DNA of 64,000 nucleotides from Symbiodinium kawagutii (lineage: Eukaryota; Sar; Dinophyceae; Suessiales; Symbiodiniaceae): assembly GCA_009767595.1 (NCBI GenBank), contig VSDK01006509.1, forward strand, positions 30,136-94,135, read 5' to 3'. Below, one piece after another: positions 1 to 13,896 of the stretch. The notes beneath the pieces were generated by a model, which worked only from the letters and a program-made list of their open reading frames with translations, had not been told where the DNA came from and searched no databases. The translations under genes were made by a program, and so were the position numbers. Positions within the stretch are counted from its first letter, which is position 1, and the number at the start of each line of letters is the position of its first letter.

Positions 1-81
1 ATGTATGTATGTATGTATGTATGTATGTATGTATGTATGTATGTATGTATGTATGTATGTATGTATGTATGTATGTATGTA
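1..81. repeat. (ATGT)n microsatellite at the window edge
   Basis: About twenty perfect tetranucleotide copies; the array probably continues outside the window. Confidence 0.97.
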
Positions 82-2794
82 TTCTCATTTCATTCTCGAG
101 GTGATGATGATTTGTTCATGGTGAAAATGACGATTCTCATGGTGAAAATGACGATTCTCGCCCATGTAACATTTCATTCTCATGACTTTGCCGCTACGAT
201 ATACCTATCCTTGTGATGATCACCATGAGGATCCTCCCCCAGTGCTCGAGAGCACCAGCTCCGCCAAGCAACGTCTCGAGGCTTTCTGGCAGCGTACGCC
301 CTATCAACGGTCTCGAGGGTGGCAGTGAAGCTGACCTTGTGGCAGCTCAGGGGGGGATCCCATGGCAACTTGTCATGGGTTGACCCTAGAGCTTTATCAT
401 TGGTGAACCATGAGTGAAAAGGGTTCATCATATTTCATCAGGCATAGGTTGATCATGTGTTGGCCACAGCTTGTGATATACAAGCCCAACTATGTATTAC
501 CATGTCACATGTATTACAATACTTTGAAGGTTAATGGTAATAGTTAATCTCCGGCATTTCACTATGCGTAGGTGATCTTTCAGTGGGCGCTTGGCAGTTG
601 AAGTGTCTTATCAAACATCCGACACGCAAGCTCCACAAGCAGCTTGTCACCCGACATTCAACAACAGTAGTCAATGGGCATGACTTGACGTCAGAGCTGG
701 TGAACCCTTACTTTACCTGGCAGGATAAATCTGCCTGTTCCGATAAATGTTCCAACATAGCCTGGCTGATGTCTAATCGCAGGGACTCAACTTTTAGAAA
801 CTAAGCATCCTGGTTGATTCGATTGATCCAAAAGAAGTGGTCTCATACATTGTTGGCAATACAATGCTATCGTGAAGAGGTTCACAAACATGTCAGCCAA
901 AAACACCTGCGATGCCTGCAGTTCCCGTAGATCCACGTACGATCCATCCGTCTCAACCACCAGCATGGCGGCCCAGTGACACAAGAGGGCGCCGGTGCAC
1001 CGTGGCATGGTGATACACATAAAGGATCTCATGCCTCAGAAGGGCGCAACATGCACACGCGTCCCATGGTTGACACCCAGGCCCAGGAGAGCACGTGGAC
1101 ACCATTGCAAAATAATAGTAGCAAATCACAAGCAAGCTAGAAACAAAATACAAATTCAATCTGCAAACCAAAAAAATTATGACATCTACCTACAAACTCC
1201 GCACGGGCCTATTTGAATCTATTTGATGTTTAGGGAAAGCTGCAAGTTACATTAAGTTACCAACCATTCGCGTACCGAAAGCCAACAAGGCCAACTACAA
1301 AGCATGCATCAAAGCTAAGTTCCGAACATTTTGAACTTTGCCATCTCACAATTAATCTTCCTACATTGTAGTGCTGCCATGTGCTGCTATGTGCTGCTAT
1401 TAATTGCATGGTGTTGTAGGCACAACTGACGTCCCACCATCCAACAACGTCAAGCTGCCCCTTTCGTGCTGACACCTCGCGAGGTCCTGCCACCTGAGCG
1501 ATGCTTTGGGAAACCTCTCCCAAAAAATCAATAGAAATAGCAATAATCACCATCATAATACAAGAATAACAACAATTATTGTCATTAAAAGCAATAGTGG
1601 ATTCCAGTCATCGCAGTGGATTGATTTCATGACGGGCTTTGTTAGAATGACGTGGTGGCAAGCAAGAAACCTGTTTTACCGCCTGTGAACTGGTTTTTGG
1701 CGACCCTTTTCCATCAAGATTTGCCAGGAAAGACTGAGGCATCCCCTGAAAGAGCCTCCAGAATATGTTAATATAACACAATGACCATTTCAACAGCGGT
1801 GAAAAACCATCAAACGCCTGCGTGCCGCCAACTAAATTAGTACAGCAACTGCAGAGCCATGGTAGCCCCATGTAGCCCCTGAGTCTGCCCACCTGCTAAA
1901 AGCAACTCTCAGGATGGGTCCTGAAAAATCCCCCACATTACCACAACAATCCCCGGTATATATATACATATATATAAATATATATATATATACAGAGCAT
2001 CATACCTCCGCCTGCCATAACATGCCACATCTATCCGCCAACAGCAGCTACGTACTATTAACCCATGCTCATCACATGAGCTGAAGGCCTATGTCATGGA
2101 ACCGTCTGGCGGCTAGCTTGATCGGTGGCTGGGAGGACTTTTGTTGAACATGGTTGAAAGAGAAGGTAAATCCCCCTAGAGCTCTCCCGGCTGTTGCCGT
2201 TCAGCAATTGAAGGTGGGAATAGAAGCATCATAGACATATATAAACATGGCCAAGATGTGTCAAGCAATCAGTTCCATGGAATTGAAACACGACCACCGC
2301 ACTGGGCCCCACATCGCGGCAAATAACCATTCCGCCCCACCCGCTGCACGGCTCCGCCTTGAATGAGTTTTGAATCTGTTTCCGGCAGTCTCAGCGCAGC
2401 GCTGCTGATCTCATGGTGATTGGGATTCGTATAGCTATAACCATCTTGAACCATCAAATGCCATGATCGAGTTCCACAGATTTCCCATTTTTTTTGATCT
2501 GGGTCCCTGCCAGATTCTCCATTGGCCTATGCCAAATTTCGGCTCGATTTACAGTAACATACCACTCCATCGTACTTTTGAGGTTGCTTTAACCTGCAGC
2601 TCACTTTTTGTTTGAGATCTACTTTGAAAAAATCCTCCGAAACCTACTGCATCTTGTCCATGGCAATTGGCTTGCGGGCTGTTGGGTCTCATCCATAGAC
2701 TCCCCGAAAGGAAACCTCCTGTGAGATCTGATGACATTAGAGTCATTGGAGCTTTGGGCTGTGGCTGCAGGGGTGGCAGGGAACGAGTCTGAGC

Positions 2795-2926
2795 CAAGTA
2801 ACTCTTCCACAGTTTGAGGTCCAGATGTTCTTCCATCTTGTCATCAGCATCCTCTGCCAGCCAACTGGGGTAGAAACCTGGGCCGCAAACCGGGACACCC
2901 GCGGCGACAAGAATCATATCCCCGTC
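2795..2926 (-). CDS. Candidate exon of an unrecognised gene
   Basis: AG/G acceptor followed by 44 codons, DGDMILVAAGVPVCGPGFYP, SWLAEDADDKMEEHLDLKLW, KSYL, then a possible GC donor. The residue mix looks like a folded protein. No neighbouring exon was identified securely and no family is recognised. Confidence 0.4.
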
Positions 2927-3594
2927 CTTGAGTTGTTATCAAAGCAATGCCTGATGGTGCAACTTGAATGCATGTTAAAAGACATCTCAAGACACAACAT
3001 TGCACAACTGGTTGGCTTGATTGGTTGGATGGTTGGTTGGCTCGTGCCAAGCCACTTGCAGAAAACACATGCGGCGGTAGCTCCAGTGCTGCTTGAGACA
3101 TCGCAGTCATCCCAAGCCGCGCCTGTTTGTCACGGACCCGTCAACACTGATTTCTGCAGATCAAGCCAGCCCATGCAAACAGAAAAAGATTTGTTGAGCG
3201 GGCATAGACACCATGCATATGTCACATGCGAATCAAATAAATGTGTATACATTTACGAGTTGTCCACGTGAAAACGCGAACAAAATCAGTTTATCGAACA
3301 AAAAATCCATCATATCATCGAGATCATATCCTTCAGCGCATGTCAAACCCTGACCATCAACAAGTCTATCTGCCCTGGGCAGTGCGCCCGAGCCATTCGC
3401 AGCCGTTCCGAGCCTGAAAAACGGGTGATCCGGGAACAATGCCCTTCTGCACGTTCGGCACCTCCCGGGCCAATGCCGTGGTGTTCCCATCGGCCAAATG
3501 TGGGGACCTCCATGTTGAAGGAGGTGACCCTCTGGTAGATTCATGTGGTAAAATCATCAGCGTCTGAATAAATCAGACACAAATGGCCGGACTT

Positions 3595-3660
3595 CTACTC
3601 ACTGGCTTCTTGCACCATCTTTTCAGGGGCCACTTCAGACACCTTATCGGATTTCTTGCC
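3595..3660 (-). CDS. Candidate 3' terminal exon
   Basis: A charged in-frame tail, KKSDKVSEVAPEKMVQEASE, ends in TAG. The best acceptor is AG followed by A, not the usual G, so this is weak. It may belong to a gene whose other exons are not identified. Confidence 0.25.
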   Translation of the reverse strand, partial: GKKSDKVSEVAPEKMVQEASE

Positions 3661-4503
3661 ACGGATTCATGGCCCCCTACAGCTCACACCCCACCTGGGA
3701 AGTCCAGCGACGTTCCGCTCGAAGCTGCACCTGCGAAGGTGGGATCAGCACTAAGAATCCCTTTTTCTTCACCGGGCAAGGTCATACCCTATCTAAATGG
3801 TTATGGGACAAACATAATAGTTTCTCTAAATTACCATTCACAAAGTTTACTTGCTTTACAAAAAACTAATGGATCGCAAGTGTCGCGCCATGCATGATTG
3901 CACATGAAAGCTGTGCAAGGATGATGTACACAGGTCAGTCACGCAACTTTTTGCCGCAATCACTGATGCCATCTACACCCTTCATCGCCGCAGCGGCTTC
4001 ACCAACACTTACTTTGCACGTCATCTTCCGTCCAGTGAAGTAACTGCAAAAAGCTGCCAAGTATCTCAGCATCTCTCAGCTATGATTGAAATGCACGAAG
4101 AATTTCCACAAAGAGCCAATCAACTTGAATCAATAATCTCTGAGGTATGAACAATGCAATCATCGATCTGATTCGTTGACTGCTCGTGAAATGTGCCATG
4201 GCGACATTCAGAGAGGAATACGTGTTTAACAGCAAAGCAATTTCCTGAAACGCACTGTCCCACTATGTCAAGCTTATCGACTCACCGCTTTGTCAACATC
4301 TGAAATCGAACTCCAGGACAAATGCGCATGAAAGCATGTCAACAAAACACCCCTGCTTCGATGATTCGTATCAAACTTGAAAAGCCCATGATTTGATGAA
4401 CATCAATGAGCTTTCAATACCAGCTTCTTGAAAATCAATAACATCACCCTGTTTCCAAGACATGTCAATGTCATTGAGCTTGGCCGAGCTGTGGCAGCTG
4501 CAG

Positions 4504-7500
4504 CTATGGGATTTCCTCATTCTGCAACGAATCACTCAGCTTGGCCCTCTTGGCGGGTGGCTCCACTGGCACCTGTCGCCAGGGCGGCCGGCCATCGCTA
4601 TGCTTAGCAAGTAATTGCGACGGATGATCAATAAATCTTAAATGGTTAACAAGCTAATGATTAATAGATGATAATAGGCGACTAGCTTGATGCTGTTGAT
4701 GCCTAATGGTGAGCTAACAGTGCCACGAGTTAAAAAGCTGACAGTGGTGGTCAAGAATTCCTATGGTGACCTAAGGACCTAAGGCGTCTCTAGCAAAAGG
4801 GGAAGCTGGATTCAGAGATTTTTGTAAGGAAGGCAGGAGCAAATGACATTTAGTTCGGGACATCTCATGACACTTCCACCTCCAGTCTCAGCCACTCTCG
4901 TCCATACTAATGTACGGTATTGCCACATGTTCAATGCAAACACTTCACCTTAGAACCTGTGGCGGGTTCAAGTTCAATAACTTGCTCAACCACTGACTCA
5001 AAAAACTTACTTAGAGAACATTTTTGCCTCAAAAACCCATGTCATGTGAGCCTCGGACACCGGCCCATAGCCATCATCCAGGATCGTGGCTGGTGCCTTC
5101 TCTTCCACGGCCTCCTGACGCTTCGCGACGAGGAACCCACCACCCGGATCAATTGATAGCCAGAAATAGCATAAGAAATCCTGCGAACAGTTCTACTGCA
5201 TGCACTGTGAGTATGCGCTTCATCTCTTATCATCTCTTTACATTGCTTGCTAACTTTTTTCGTGCCCCCTTGCCGAAGCGCAGGGCGGAACAAGAGCTGT
5301 GTGACTTTGAAATGCTATTCTCTGCGGCTACTGTTCGCAGGGGGAATCCAGCCAACCACTTATATAAATACGATGGAAAACGCTCTGAACTGGATGAATT
5401 ATGAATAACCCAGAAAAAACATACGACATACGTATCAACCGGGAACACGTTCGTGCGTGTTCGCTCTGCACCAACATCGCCAACGGCGCTTTAGCATCAT
5501 TAATCATGGAAGTTGCATTCTTATTAGTCAGACTATTCGTTTTGGAATGGTCTCATCCCTACCTAATACATCTAATACATGGACTGCCCTTGGACCTATC
5601 AAACTTGCAAGCATGTGCATGTGCAGGGACGAAATGGCATAATGACCCTGCAAGGCGTGGCCCAGGCCGCAGTCGAATCCCTCGGCGTCCTCTGGGGGCG
5701 CTGTCGCTGCCTCTGGGGCTTTGCCGCCTCACGGTTGTGTGCAGGGGGGTTAACTTGCCGTGCAGGTCCCGGAAATCGAATGCTGTGGTTCAAAAAATGT
5801 GTTACCTGATGTCATCACCTGATGTTACCTGAACAAATTTTGCAAAGATCTCAGATCTCTGAGTTTTGCTACCTGAAAAGCATTGAAGACGTCGGGCCCC
5901 AAAACTGCTCTCCGCAACCGCGACCCCATCAGCACAAATAACAGCGACCCCATGAACTCCACAGCTGCACCTGAAGCCTCTGAAGCTTCAGGTTGAGGCT
6001 GAGGAGGCTGAGGAGTTTCTTGTGGCGCCTTGGCTTCGCATTGGGTCACAATGGGTCACACCATCACATCATCTGGCACGGCGCGATCAATACGTAGCCC
6101 CTCTCAGAGAAATAACTGCAGCAGTGAAACAAAACAACACAAGTAATTGTATACTTAAGATTGTTTTTTGTATACTTAAGATTGCTGTTATAAATGTACG
6201 TAGTATAGAGATCTGTAGTAGTTCATAGCGATATGATAGCAATGCCATACAATGCCCGCCCGTATCTCAGCTAAGCTGCCGCCTCCTCTGCCGGCTTCTC
6301 CTCTGGCTTTGTGGCATCGATGGTCTCAACGACTTTCGCCGGCTCAGGAATCGGAGCACGACCCCGAGCGCAGCGCACGAAATCCATGAAGTCAGTCTTG
6401 CCATAAACCTCCCAGCGACTGCTCCCAGCACCACCCAATCACAGTGCCCCATGAGGCCCCATGGATGTGGGACACCATGGCACTTGGCTGACATCTCACT
6501 GCGTCCATCTCTTGCCGATTGTCAAGTGTATAGTCAGGTTGCCTGTTAGATTGGAAAACCATGTTTATGGAGTTCATGTTCTATTCAATTTGGCTTGTTA
6601 AGTGCCACCATTCCACATCCCATGCCATAAACCTGCGGCATGTTTGCATCCCACACGCCAATAATATCCAATAATATGTAATAATATCGACGATAATATG
6701 TCTTGTGCTCCAGGATTGGACGGGAATTTGAACCACTCGTCACTCGTCTTTAGAAACCATCGATAGCACACGTCGCTCAATGGATATGACAGCGCCTGGC
6801 AGGGCCCATGAACAAACCATCGCCGGCCTGTTGTAAATCCCGCGGCTTGTTCGCCCAAAATTTTCCTAAATTCCTCTCTAAGAATTCACGGCTTGGACGA
6901 GGGTATCCTTTGTGTCAGTTGCGACAGGTAAGGGTCAGAAACTTGAAGGCCTTAACAAACCTCACATCAAAATGGAAGGCTAGAGCACCCGTGTGATTGG
7001 TTGCGATATCTTGCAATATTCATAACCTAGTCATCCATATTCATCCTATCTATATGATTTCTGCGATGCATTCTCAAAGTACCAACTTGTCAAGGAATGC
7101 AATTCTCAAAATGACCATTCTTGTCAATTCCCGCACCCAAAGAAAACAAAACAAGCACCAGCGAGACAAGCGCTGCCTCTTTCTTGGCATAGACACGCAA
7201 GTGGTGGCGCCCAAACAGCCGTCGGCTTTGCCACATGAACGCCTTGTTGTGCTTAGACTTGTACCTTTGGCTCAGAAACAGCTTGAAGCTTCAGTGAAGG
7301 GGAAGGACGTGTTGTGGACATCCGGAATTCAGTGTTTGCAAGCAGCAAGTGGGAGTGCATCCGCTTCTGTCACAAAAGAATGCACAGAAACTTTCAGAGA
7401 ACTGTACACGTTTATTGTGTGTAAGTGTGTCGGTGAGTCTGCCATATGCCGTTTTGAGCATATCCATCTCCACCTCAACTCCGTACGTCTGTCTCTACCT

Positions 7501-10011
7501 CCGGTATTTCTAAACATCAATGGCACCTTGTTTCCCCTTCAATTTCAGATTTCAAGTCCATGGTTAAGAAAAACAATCCGGCTTCTATGAGACGAATTCC
7601 TGTATTCCAGAGCCATGGCTTTTCATAGTTTTTCACCACCAATCGCGTTCCAGGGCCAGCGGCTCTTCTTCAATTCCTTGCGAGGGATCTTCGTCTTCTT
7701 CGTGGCGATCCAGCGCGCGTTCGCAAAGCGCTCGCATGACTTTGGCGCATGGTTCAGGATTGCCTTCCTCATCCTGGCGCCCGATGCGATCGAGTCCCAC
7801 TGGGAAGAAATGAACGACTTGAAATGACTCAATTGATCTTAGTCAAACTATATCAATTAAACTTCTTTCAAAACATGGATATCTGTGGAAATTCATGATT
7901 TCTAAATGGTCCAATGGTCGACTTATGTCGACTTTATCAAGGGATGCCCTCAACGATGCCCGCGCTGCATCGCGACTCGCATCCTTGCGGAGCGTGTCCA
8001 TGACAGGCATCTGGTAGTCCTTCACCTCAGCTGGACACTGCGCTTAGCTGCGCGTAAACACCGGGAACTGCCCACGGAATGACATGAAATGGTTTAAGTG
8101 ATAATCATGTTATTGGAATATGGTTATATATTATATCATGTTATTGTCATGTTTAGTAGTTAGCAAAGGTTGACAAGCAAGCTGTTTGACGATGGATTGG
8201 TTTGATGCCTTAATAGTCATCGTGTGATGGTTATATAGCTCCCGATCTGATACATCTGATGATTTGCTGGCTACGGTAGCGATGAACAATAGTAATGGTT
8301 CATCAGATTTCATCAGGGAATAATGGTTACCAATGATTCGTGATGGTTGATGATGATTAGGAATGGCTACTAACCAATCAAAGCTCAGATTCATAGCCAT
8401 GCACATGGCCAATAATGGCTCTATATAAGCACTAGGGATTCACTTTAACAGTTCAATATAATTAACTAATATAACTGTTTTATCAAAAAATGTATGATAC
8501 ATAATAGCACATGTATATACTATGGGAACGAATTAAAAATTACACACCCCTAATATACCCATTTATAACGAACAACTACGATAAACCAATGGTTTTTGGG
8601 GTACTGAGGTAGCCTGGTCTTCCAGCATCCCACAGCCATGATCGCCGACGCGGAGGGATGTCTAGCTATATGAATGAAGCCTCTTTTTTAGATGATCAGC
8701 CGATATTTGCTCATGATCACCAGATATTCTTGGCAAAATTGTGGTGTGCTGTTTTCATGTTAGTTGGATACCTGCGAAAAGGAATCTCCATCATCCCCTT
8801 GTTGGCATCCCGTTGCATGACTGCTCAGCTCCGCCGTCAGGGCGGGAGCGTTGCAGCCAAAACCCGAAGATCCCTATGGAATTCTCCCAAGATCCCCAAG
8901 AGGGTCGCAACTAGCCGCGTTTCTTGGGGATGTACAGCATTTGGACCCGCATCCGAAGCCGCAACCAGGCAGGTCTGTGCGCAAACACTTCCTTTCCCAC
9001 GGGCTCCCCGCTGGGATCCCACTGGGCTCCCCACCTCCTTCAGGATTTCCTTCACGGTGCCATCCAGCTTTGGCTTCGCGAAAGAAGGCACTGACACCTC
9101 TGCTGGACCCGCCCCACCTTGGGATCCTTGGGGTATGGGCCACGGGCCACCTACTCTGAGACCAACTGAACTGAGATTTGCTGATCCTAGATATGCTGAG
9201 ATTTACTGATCCTGCTGAGATCTACTGCCAAGTTGGTAAGGCAGGGTGTTGACATGTCTTGACCCACATTGCTGGTCTATCGACTCTATCATGGTCGACT
9301 GGCAACCTATCATCGACACTGTAGCTGGAAGTCAGCACATCCCACCCCCCGTACTACTTCGTCACTCGTCACTGCCAAAAATGACCACGCCAAAAATTGC
9401 ATGCATGGGCAAGAGAAGAATCCAATTTGGAGGATAGTCGGCATTGACCCAATGCCAAATGTCATAGGATTTACATGGGCGAGACCCAAGCGGAGCACAC
9501 ATGTTGTTTGGTTTGTTTCCGGAAAATTCACAAAAGCCAGTTTCTTTATTTTGCCCTTGGGACGGCACACATGGTGTTCCGGCATGCATGATTGCGCATT
9601 CGCAACTGGATCCTGATTCATTGATGAATTTAACAATGGCTAACACCGGCGTATATGTGTGGGATCATCATTAATCATCATCAATATAGAATTGCTCAAG
9701 TAGTGATTCGTGATACGCGCCAATCTGCAATATGTTGTGCAACGGGGCGGATGGCTGCATTTTAAACCAACGGTCCCTGCCTAGCAGCTGATGAAGCAAA
9801 CACCAGTGGCCTTCCAGGATTTGATCATCCTTATTCACTGTAAGAATAGATCTTGTGTGAAATCAGCTGTCTGAAGATCACAAGATTCACATGGCTGAAT
9901 CCCAAGATCATTTGCTCTATCCATGCTTTTCTCCCTCAAGCGGCATGATTTTGGGCGTGAAGCCGGCAGCTCTGCCCGAGTTGCAGTCAAGGTCTCTGGT
10001 AACGTATCCAC
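4504..10011 (-). CDS. Gene C: unrecognised multi-exon gene (nine exons read)
   Basis: No family recognised. Exons on the minus strand, 5' to 3': 10011-9934, 9097-9035, 8025-7933, 7799-7647, 6408-6277, 6028-5873, 5710-5639, 5180-5052, 4572-4504 (TAG stop). Every exon is a multiple of three, every intron is phase 0, and almost all acceptors are AG/G. The product has a basic central part (IATKKTKIPRKELKKSRWPW), a Glu/Pro/Ala/Gln-rich linker across the 6408 and 6028 exons (EEKPAEEAAAPQETPQPPQP), a hydrophobic patch (VEFMGSLLFVLMG), and an end VEPPAKRAKLSDSLQ whose PPAKRAKL resembles a nuclear localisation signal. Codon third positions are GC-rich. Introns are 0.2-1.2 kb. The 5' end is not found; coding-like exons at 10446-10257 and 11116-11006 may belong to it. 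The exact donors of the 5180, 5710 and 7799 exons are best guesses, and a stop would follow at 6271-6273 if the donor at 6276 were not used. Confidence 0.6.
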
Positions 10012-10256
10012 CTCCGGCGCTTTCCCAGTGAGCATCTCCAAACTGTGGTGCTCCCATTCACGGCAGCCTTGCCCCTGGTGGCTCGAAAGGGTGGCAGGAA
10101 GAAGTGAGCATTATGCTGCTACAAATGCAAAACAACAGTGCCAGCACAACTCCCTGGCACAGCAAAAACTAGTGGCAAGATTTCAATGGAGTTCGTGTCG
10201 CAAAACATGGCCATTGAACAAACCAAGCACCACCATCCATGCTGGTCAACCCGAAC

Positions 10257-10446
10257 GTCCCCGCCTTCCAATTCACCCAATGCACTTCTCTCGCCAACAA
10301 ATGTGTGACCATCCTTGGTGCCGGCGCCAACGGCGCAGCTTGGGTGAATGTCGCAATCCGAGCAGTCGCTCAGCTGTCCAAACGTGAGGCACTTGGACGC
10401 CCAGACCAAGCGCTGATCCGTGGAGATAATTGATGCTGGAGTATTT
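10257..10446 (-). CDS. Candidate exon upstream of gene C
   Basis: The minus frame reads STDQRLVWASKCLTFGQ, then a Cys/His-containing stretch (CSDCDIHPSC), DGHTFVGERSALGELEGGD, and a GT donor after the final Asp. Third positions are mostly G or C, as in gene C. The plus-strand frame across the same bases is also open, so strand is inferred from codon pattern. It could be a 5' exon of gene C or part of another gene. No family recognised. Confidence 0.4.
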
Positions 10447-11005
10447 GAGACATCCCAGGTTTCAGGGATACATAGAGATACCAAGCTTGGATTGAACCTT
10501 CCCCTGTCACCATACAGGTGCAATTCATGAAGGCAACCTGCATGTCTGTGAAATTATGGCGTTGACAAGGCATACCACTAGAAGGAAATCATAATCGGCT
10601 TTCAAGACTGCAGAGAAAAGGTCAATCCACAAAACTGAAGCTGGATTTTCTGACATCAAATATGTTTCTCATCCAAGTCTAAATGTCATGTTCAAGCAAG
10701 ACGCTCCACTTCGAGGTGTCCGTTCGGGGCTGCTACAGAAACAATTATCTGCCACGTTGGCTCCCTATTGGACATGCAGAATCATGCAAATTCCAAGTGG
10801 AACACTCTGTGTGACCCCAGAGCCAGGGCCCGGAAGAATGTTGGTACAACGACACACGAAGATCGGCAAACTAAAGTATAAAATTTAAAAACATTCCTCC
10901 GCCTATGCAACACAAACAACGAACACAAATGGAAACCTACGATATCCTACGATTGAATCTTGCCTCGGTCCTTTGAGAGAACATATTGATATAGGGTTCT
11001 CTATC

Positions 11006-11116
11006 TGTTGGAGGAAGGGTCGAGCGCATCTTTCCCCACATTGGCCCAGCTTCTCGTCGCAACCCTTCCGTGTCTTGGCCAGACATCGCTCGATGTGACC
11101 ACGCAATTCCTTGAGC
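11006..11116 (-). CDS. Candidate exon, Cys- and Lys-rich
   Basis: AG/G acceptor, then LKELRGHIERCLAKTRKGCD, EKLGQCGERCARPFLQQ and a possible GA donor. Four cysteines and many charged residues in 37 codons, with good codon third positions. Position and strand fit a 5' exon of gene C, but its phase (2) differs from that gene's uniform phase 0. No family recognised. Confidence 0.45.
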
Positions 11117-12465
11117 CTGAATGATTGGCTCAGTGGCAGGTCTGGTTGGTGGTCTGGCTGGTTGCTCAGGTTGTGAGGCGGTCAGAATCCTACATCAGCG
11201 AGAACTGCTGCATGCCACCCATCCGAACGGCTGATTGAATTCTTCCAACTATCTGCTAGGCCTCATGTGTTTCTCGACCCGCAACACCACCACCACCACC
11301 ATCACCACCACAGAATATGCTAGTCCTACATGAACATCAACAAGCAAGAAGACGACGACAAGAAGAACCACAGCTGGTTGACAACCACCACTTCCTCTGG
11401 TTTTCGTCATGAGGCGAGAGGAGGGAAGAAAATTCCTGACAACCTTGCGAAGGACATGGGCTGAAGCAAGGTCAGGGAGTCAAGGTTAGGGCTGGATTTG
11501 AATATGTGAACTCCCAAGTCTCCCGTTATGTTAAGTTAGGCCACCCAAATCCGTGTGCGGAAAAGAAGCTCTTCTTGCACCTCTTTGGTCCTCGGGATCC
11601 AAAAGCATGGCAGGTGTGTCAAAAGTCTTTGGACCTTTCCCGGACTCACTGCCGTTTACATGGGCAAAGGGCCACTCCAAGCACTGCACCCTAGAATCTG
11701 CATGCATATGAAACCGTAAAGAACTGTGTGACCTTGCAAATGCATGAGTACTCCGCCTTATGCACCATACCACTCTACATACACATTTGTACATATTCTA
11801 TACATGCATCATGCATGTGATTATATGCACACTTAAACACATAAATATACCTGCATGCAAAGACACATGGAACATATATATGTGTTTGTACTTGTGTGAG
11901 TGCTTCGTGCAAATGCGTGCGATAACAAATGTCTATTGCGATATTATGCGGTCAGTGCACTTGAAAAACCCATGAAACTAGTCGTCCAATCAAGCCACCC
12001 AAGCCATCCCAAGCCCCAAAAAACATCGTCCGATTGAAACTTCGCGCCGCTTGGGCACTGCGTGGAGATGAGGCCGCCCTGGCGAGTGCGGCTGGAGACG
12101 TCTTGCTCCAAGGATTGGAAGGCGATGAGGACCTGCAGGTGGCCGTGGCACCATCCCATGGACACCAAGGGTTCAGTAGATTTGAATGACGCCATGGTTA
12201 AGATTTGTTCAGTGTATGATAGTTGATAGCTCATGTTCGCTCAAAACTGTATAACTGGCCCAATGGCTTGGCTACTAGCTAAACATCAGTTGTAAATGAC
12301 CAATGGTAGATGAACAATTGGTATATCAAATAGTTGTTAGGTACCGGTTGATGATGGCCGATGGTAGGTGCATGATGATAAACCACCATCAGTTTCAGCA
12401 TACACAGCTGGGGATCTAACATCAAGCAAGGGTCCGTGAACTTGGTCTCCAACATTCTCCAACAA

Positions 12466-12616
12466 CACACATTACATGAGTTCACATGACATTACATGAG
12501 TTCACATGACATTACGTGACACTACATGACATTACTTGGCTTTCCATGGCTTAAAATCCAAATGGCTTCACATGGCTTGCATGGCATTACATGACATGAC
12601 ATGGCATCACATTACA
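12466..12616. repeat. Imperfect ACATGACATT-type minisatellite
   Basis: Degenerate tandem copies of a roughly 10-20 base unit built from ACATGACATTAC and TTCACATGAC, decaying at both ends. Confidence 0.8.
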
Positions 12617-13810
12617 TGACATCACATACATCGCTACACCCATCACGTTACAACATACTCATGCCATAGAAGAGCGTGTACAAAGACATCATCTTTTGAA
12701 CTTTGCGGAGATCTGGGATGATCTGGATGTAGTTCCAACACCCCAAGCGTGTATTGAACGCTTGAGGTTGGAAGGCAACGAGCCGACGCCTCCCTAAAAG
12801 TTGAAAGCTGGGGCAGGAAATCTCATCCGTGCCCTGGATTTCTGGGTCAGCGCCTAGCTTGACCAGATCAAGAGAAACTTCATTGCCTCCTTGCAAGGGC
12901 TATATGAGGCAACTGCTGGACAAATGTGACATTAAATAAGCATGTAGCAACAGGGTGACCGTGCATCTCTCTACAAAACGGGCTCGTGCTCTACGGCTCG
13001 TGGTGCCGTATCGTGGCACCTGCAGGGACACCTCAGCAGCTACTGCTACCTGTATAGTCTTGAAATGAAATCCCGGAGGGTCGTCTTCAGCCTGGAGCCA
13101 AGTTTGCAGCAACAAACTCCGTCCGTCGCTGCTTGATCGGTTGTACGAGCTGTTGCACGAGTTGGGATCTGTAGGGATGCCATGGGATGCCGGCGGCTTG
13201 GTTTCTCACGGTGGGTTGGTTGCCAGGATGTCCACTCTCGGCTGACCCCAATCGATAAACATGAGCTCCGTCAACATTATCAATGTCCTGGCATATCATC
13301 ATAGTTTACCCTGTTTGACAGGGATAAATTCGGAGGTAAGAAAAAGATTCAAAGTATCAGACTTTCCAGGCCAACTGTACAAGTGCAATCCTCCAAGGGC
13401 GGGTAGCATCGGGTAGCGGTAGAACGACTGGGGATTAATTACTATACACTGGGCGGCTCAGTCGTCGTGCCGAACAGCATGCATGCTTTTGCCTCAGCAA
13501 CCGCAACAGCCACGGCTTGTCGCCCCATGCAGGAAAGTTAGTGAACTGTAGCAACGAATGGTCATTGCGATGCTTATGGATCTAATTGCATTGGTCATCC
13601 ATTGGCAACAAGCTCTCGGATCTTTGCCCTTTCAACTTTTAAGCAGGTGTAGGATCCCAAGTGGTCCGAACTCGAGGGAAACTATCCGCGGAATCCCCAC
13701 CCAGGACCAAGCGCAGAAGCTTCTTTTGCCGGGGCGTCACAAGGAGTGACCCTGTTGAAGAAGTCCTGTTTGTCAATTTTTTCTGTCATCCTAGTTACTT
13801 GATCAAGGAA

Positions 13811-13895
<85 letters not shown>
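13811..13895. repeat. (GAT)28 trinucleotide array
   Basis: About 28 perfect GAT triplets, immediately followed by a TA/TG dinucleotide tract at about 13937-13978. All three plus frames and the minus frames are open only because the repeat lacks stops. Confidence 0.97.

Positions 13896-13896
<1 letters not shown>

Larger units (their letters stand above)
82..4503. other. Sparse region with isolated candidate exons
   Basis: Apart from the candidate exons at 2795-2926 and 3595-3660, I see no secure coding. A dinucleotide TA run lies at about 1958-1994. A minus-strand frame from 3507 begins VPTFGRWE, discussed under rejected items. The remainder gives only short frames without splice support. 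Confidence 0.5.

Noticed and set aside
3350-3507. Minus-strand frame beginning VPTFGRWE, like the NOI/RIN4 motif
   Set aside because: Only eight residues match, the rest of the frame does not continue the motif, and overlapping frames are equally open.
7609-7795. Alternative minus frame VGLDRIGRQDEEGN... ending in TGA
   Set aside because: It overlaps the gene C exon 7647-7799. The other frame has better codon third positions and joins its neighbours in phase 0; this one needs a phase-1 donor that is not present in the preceding exon.
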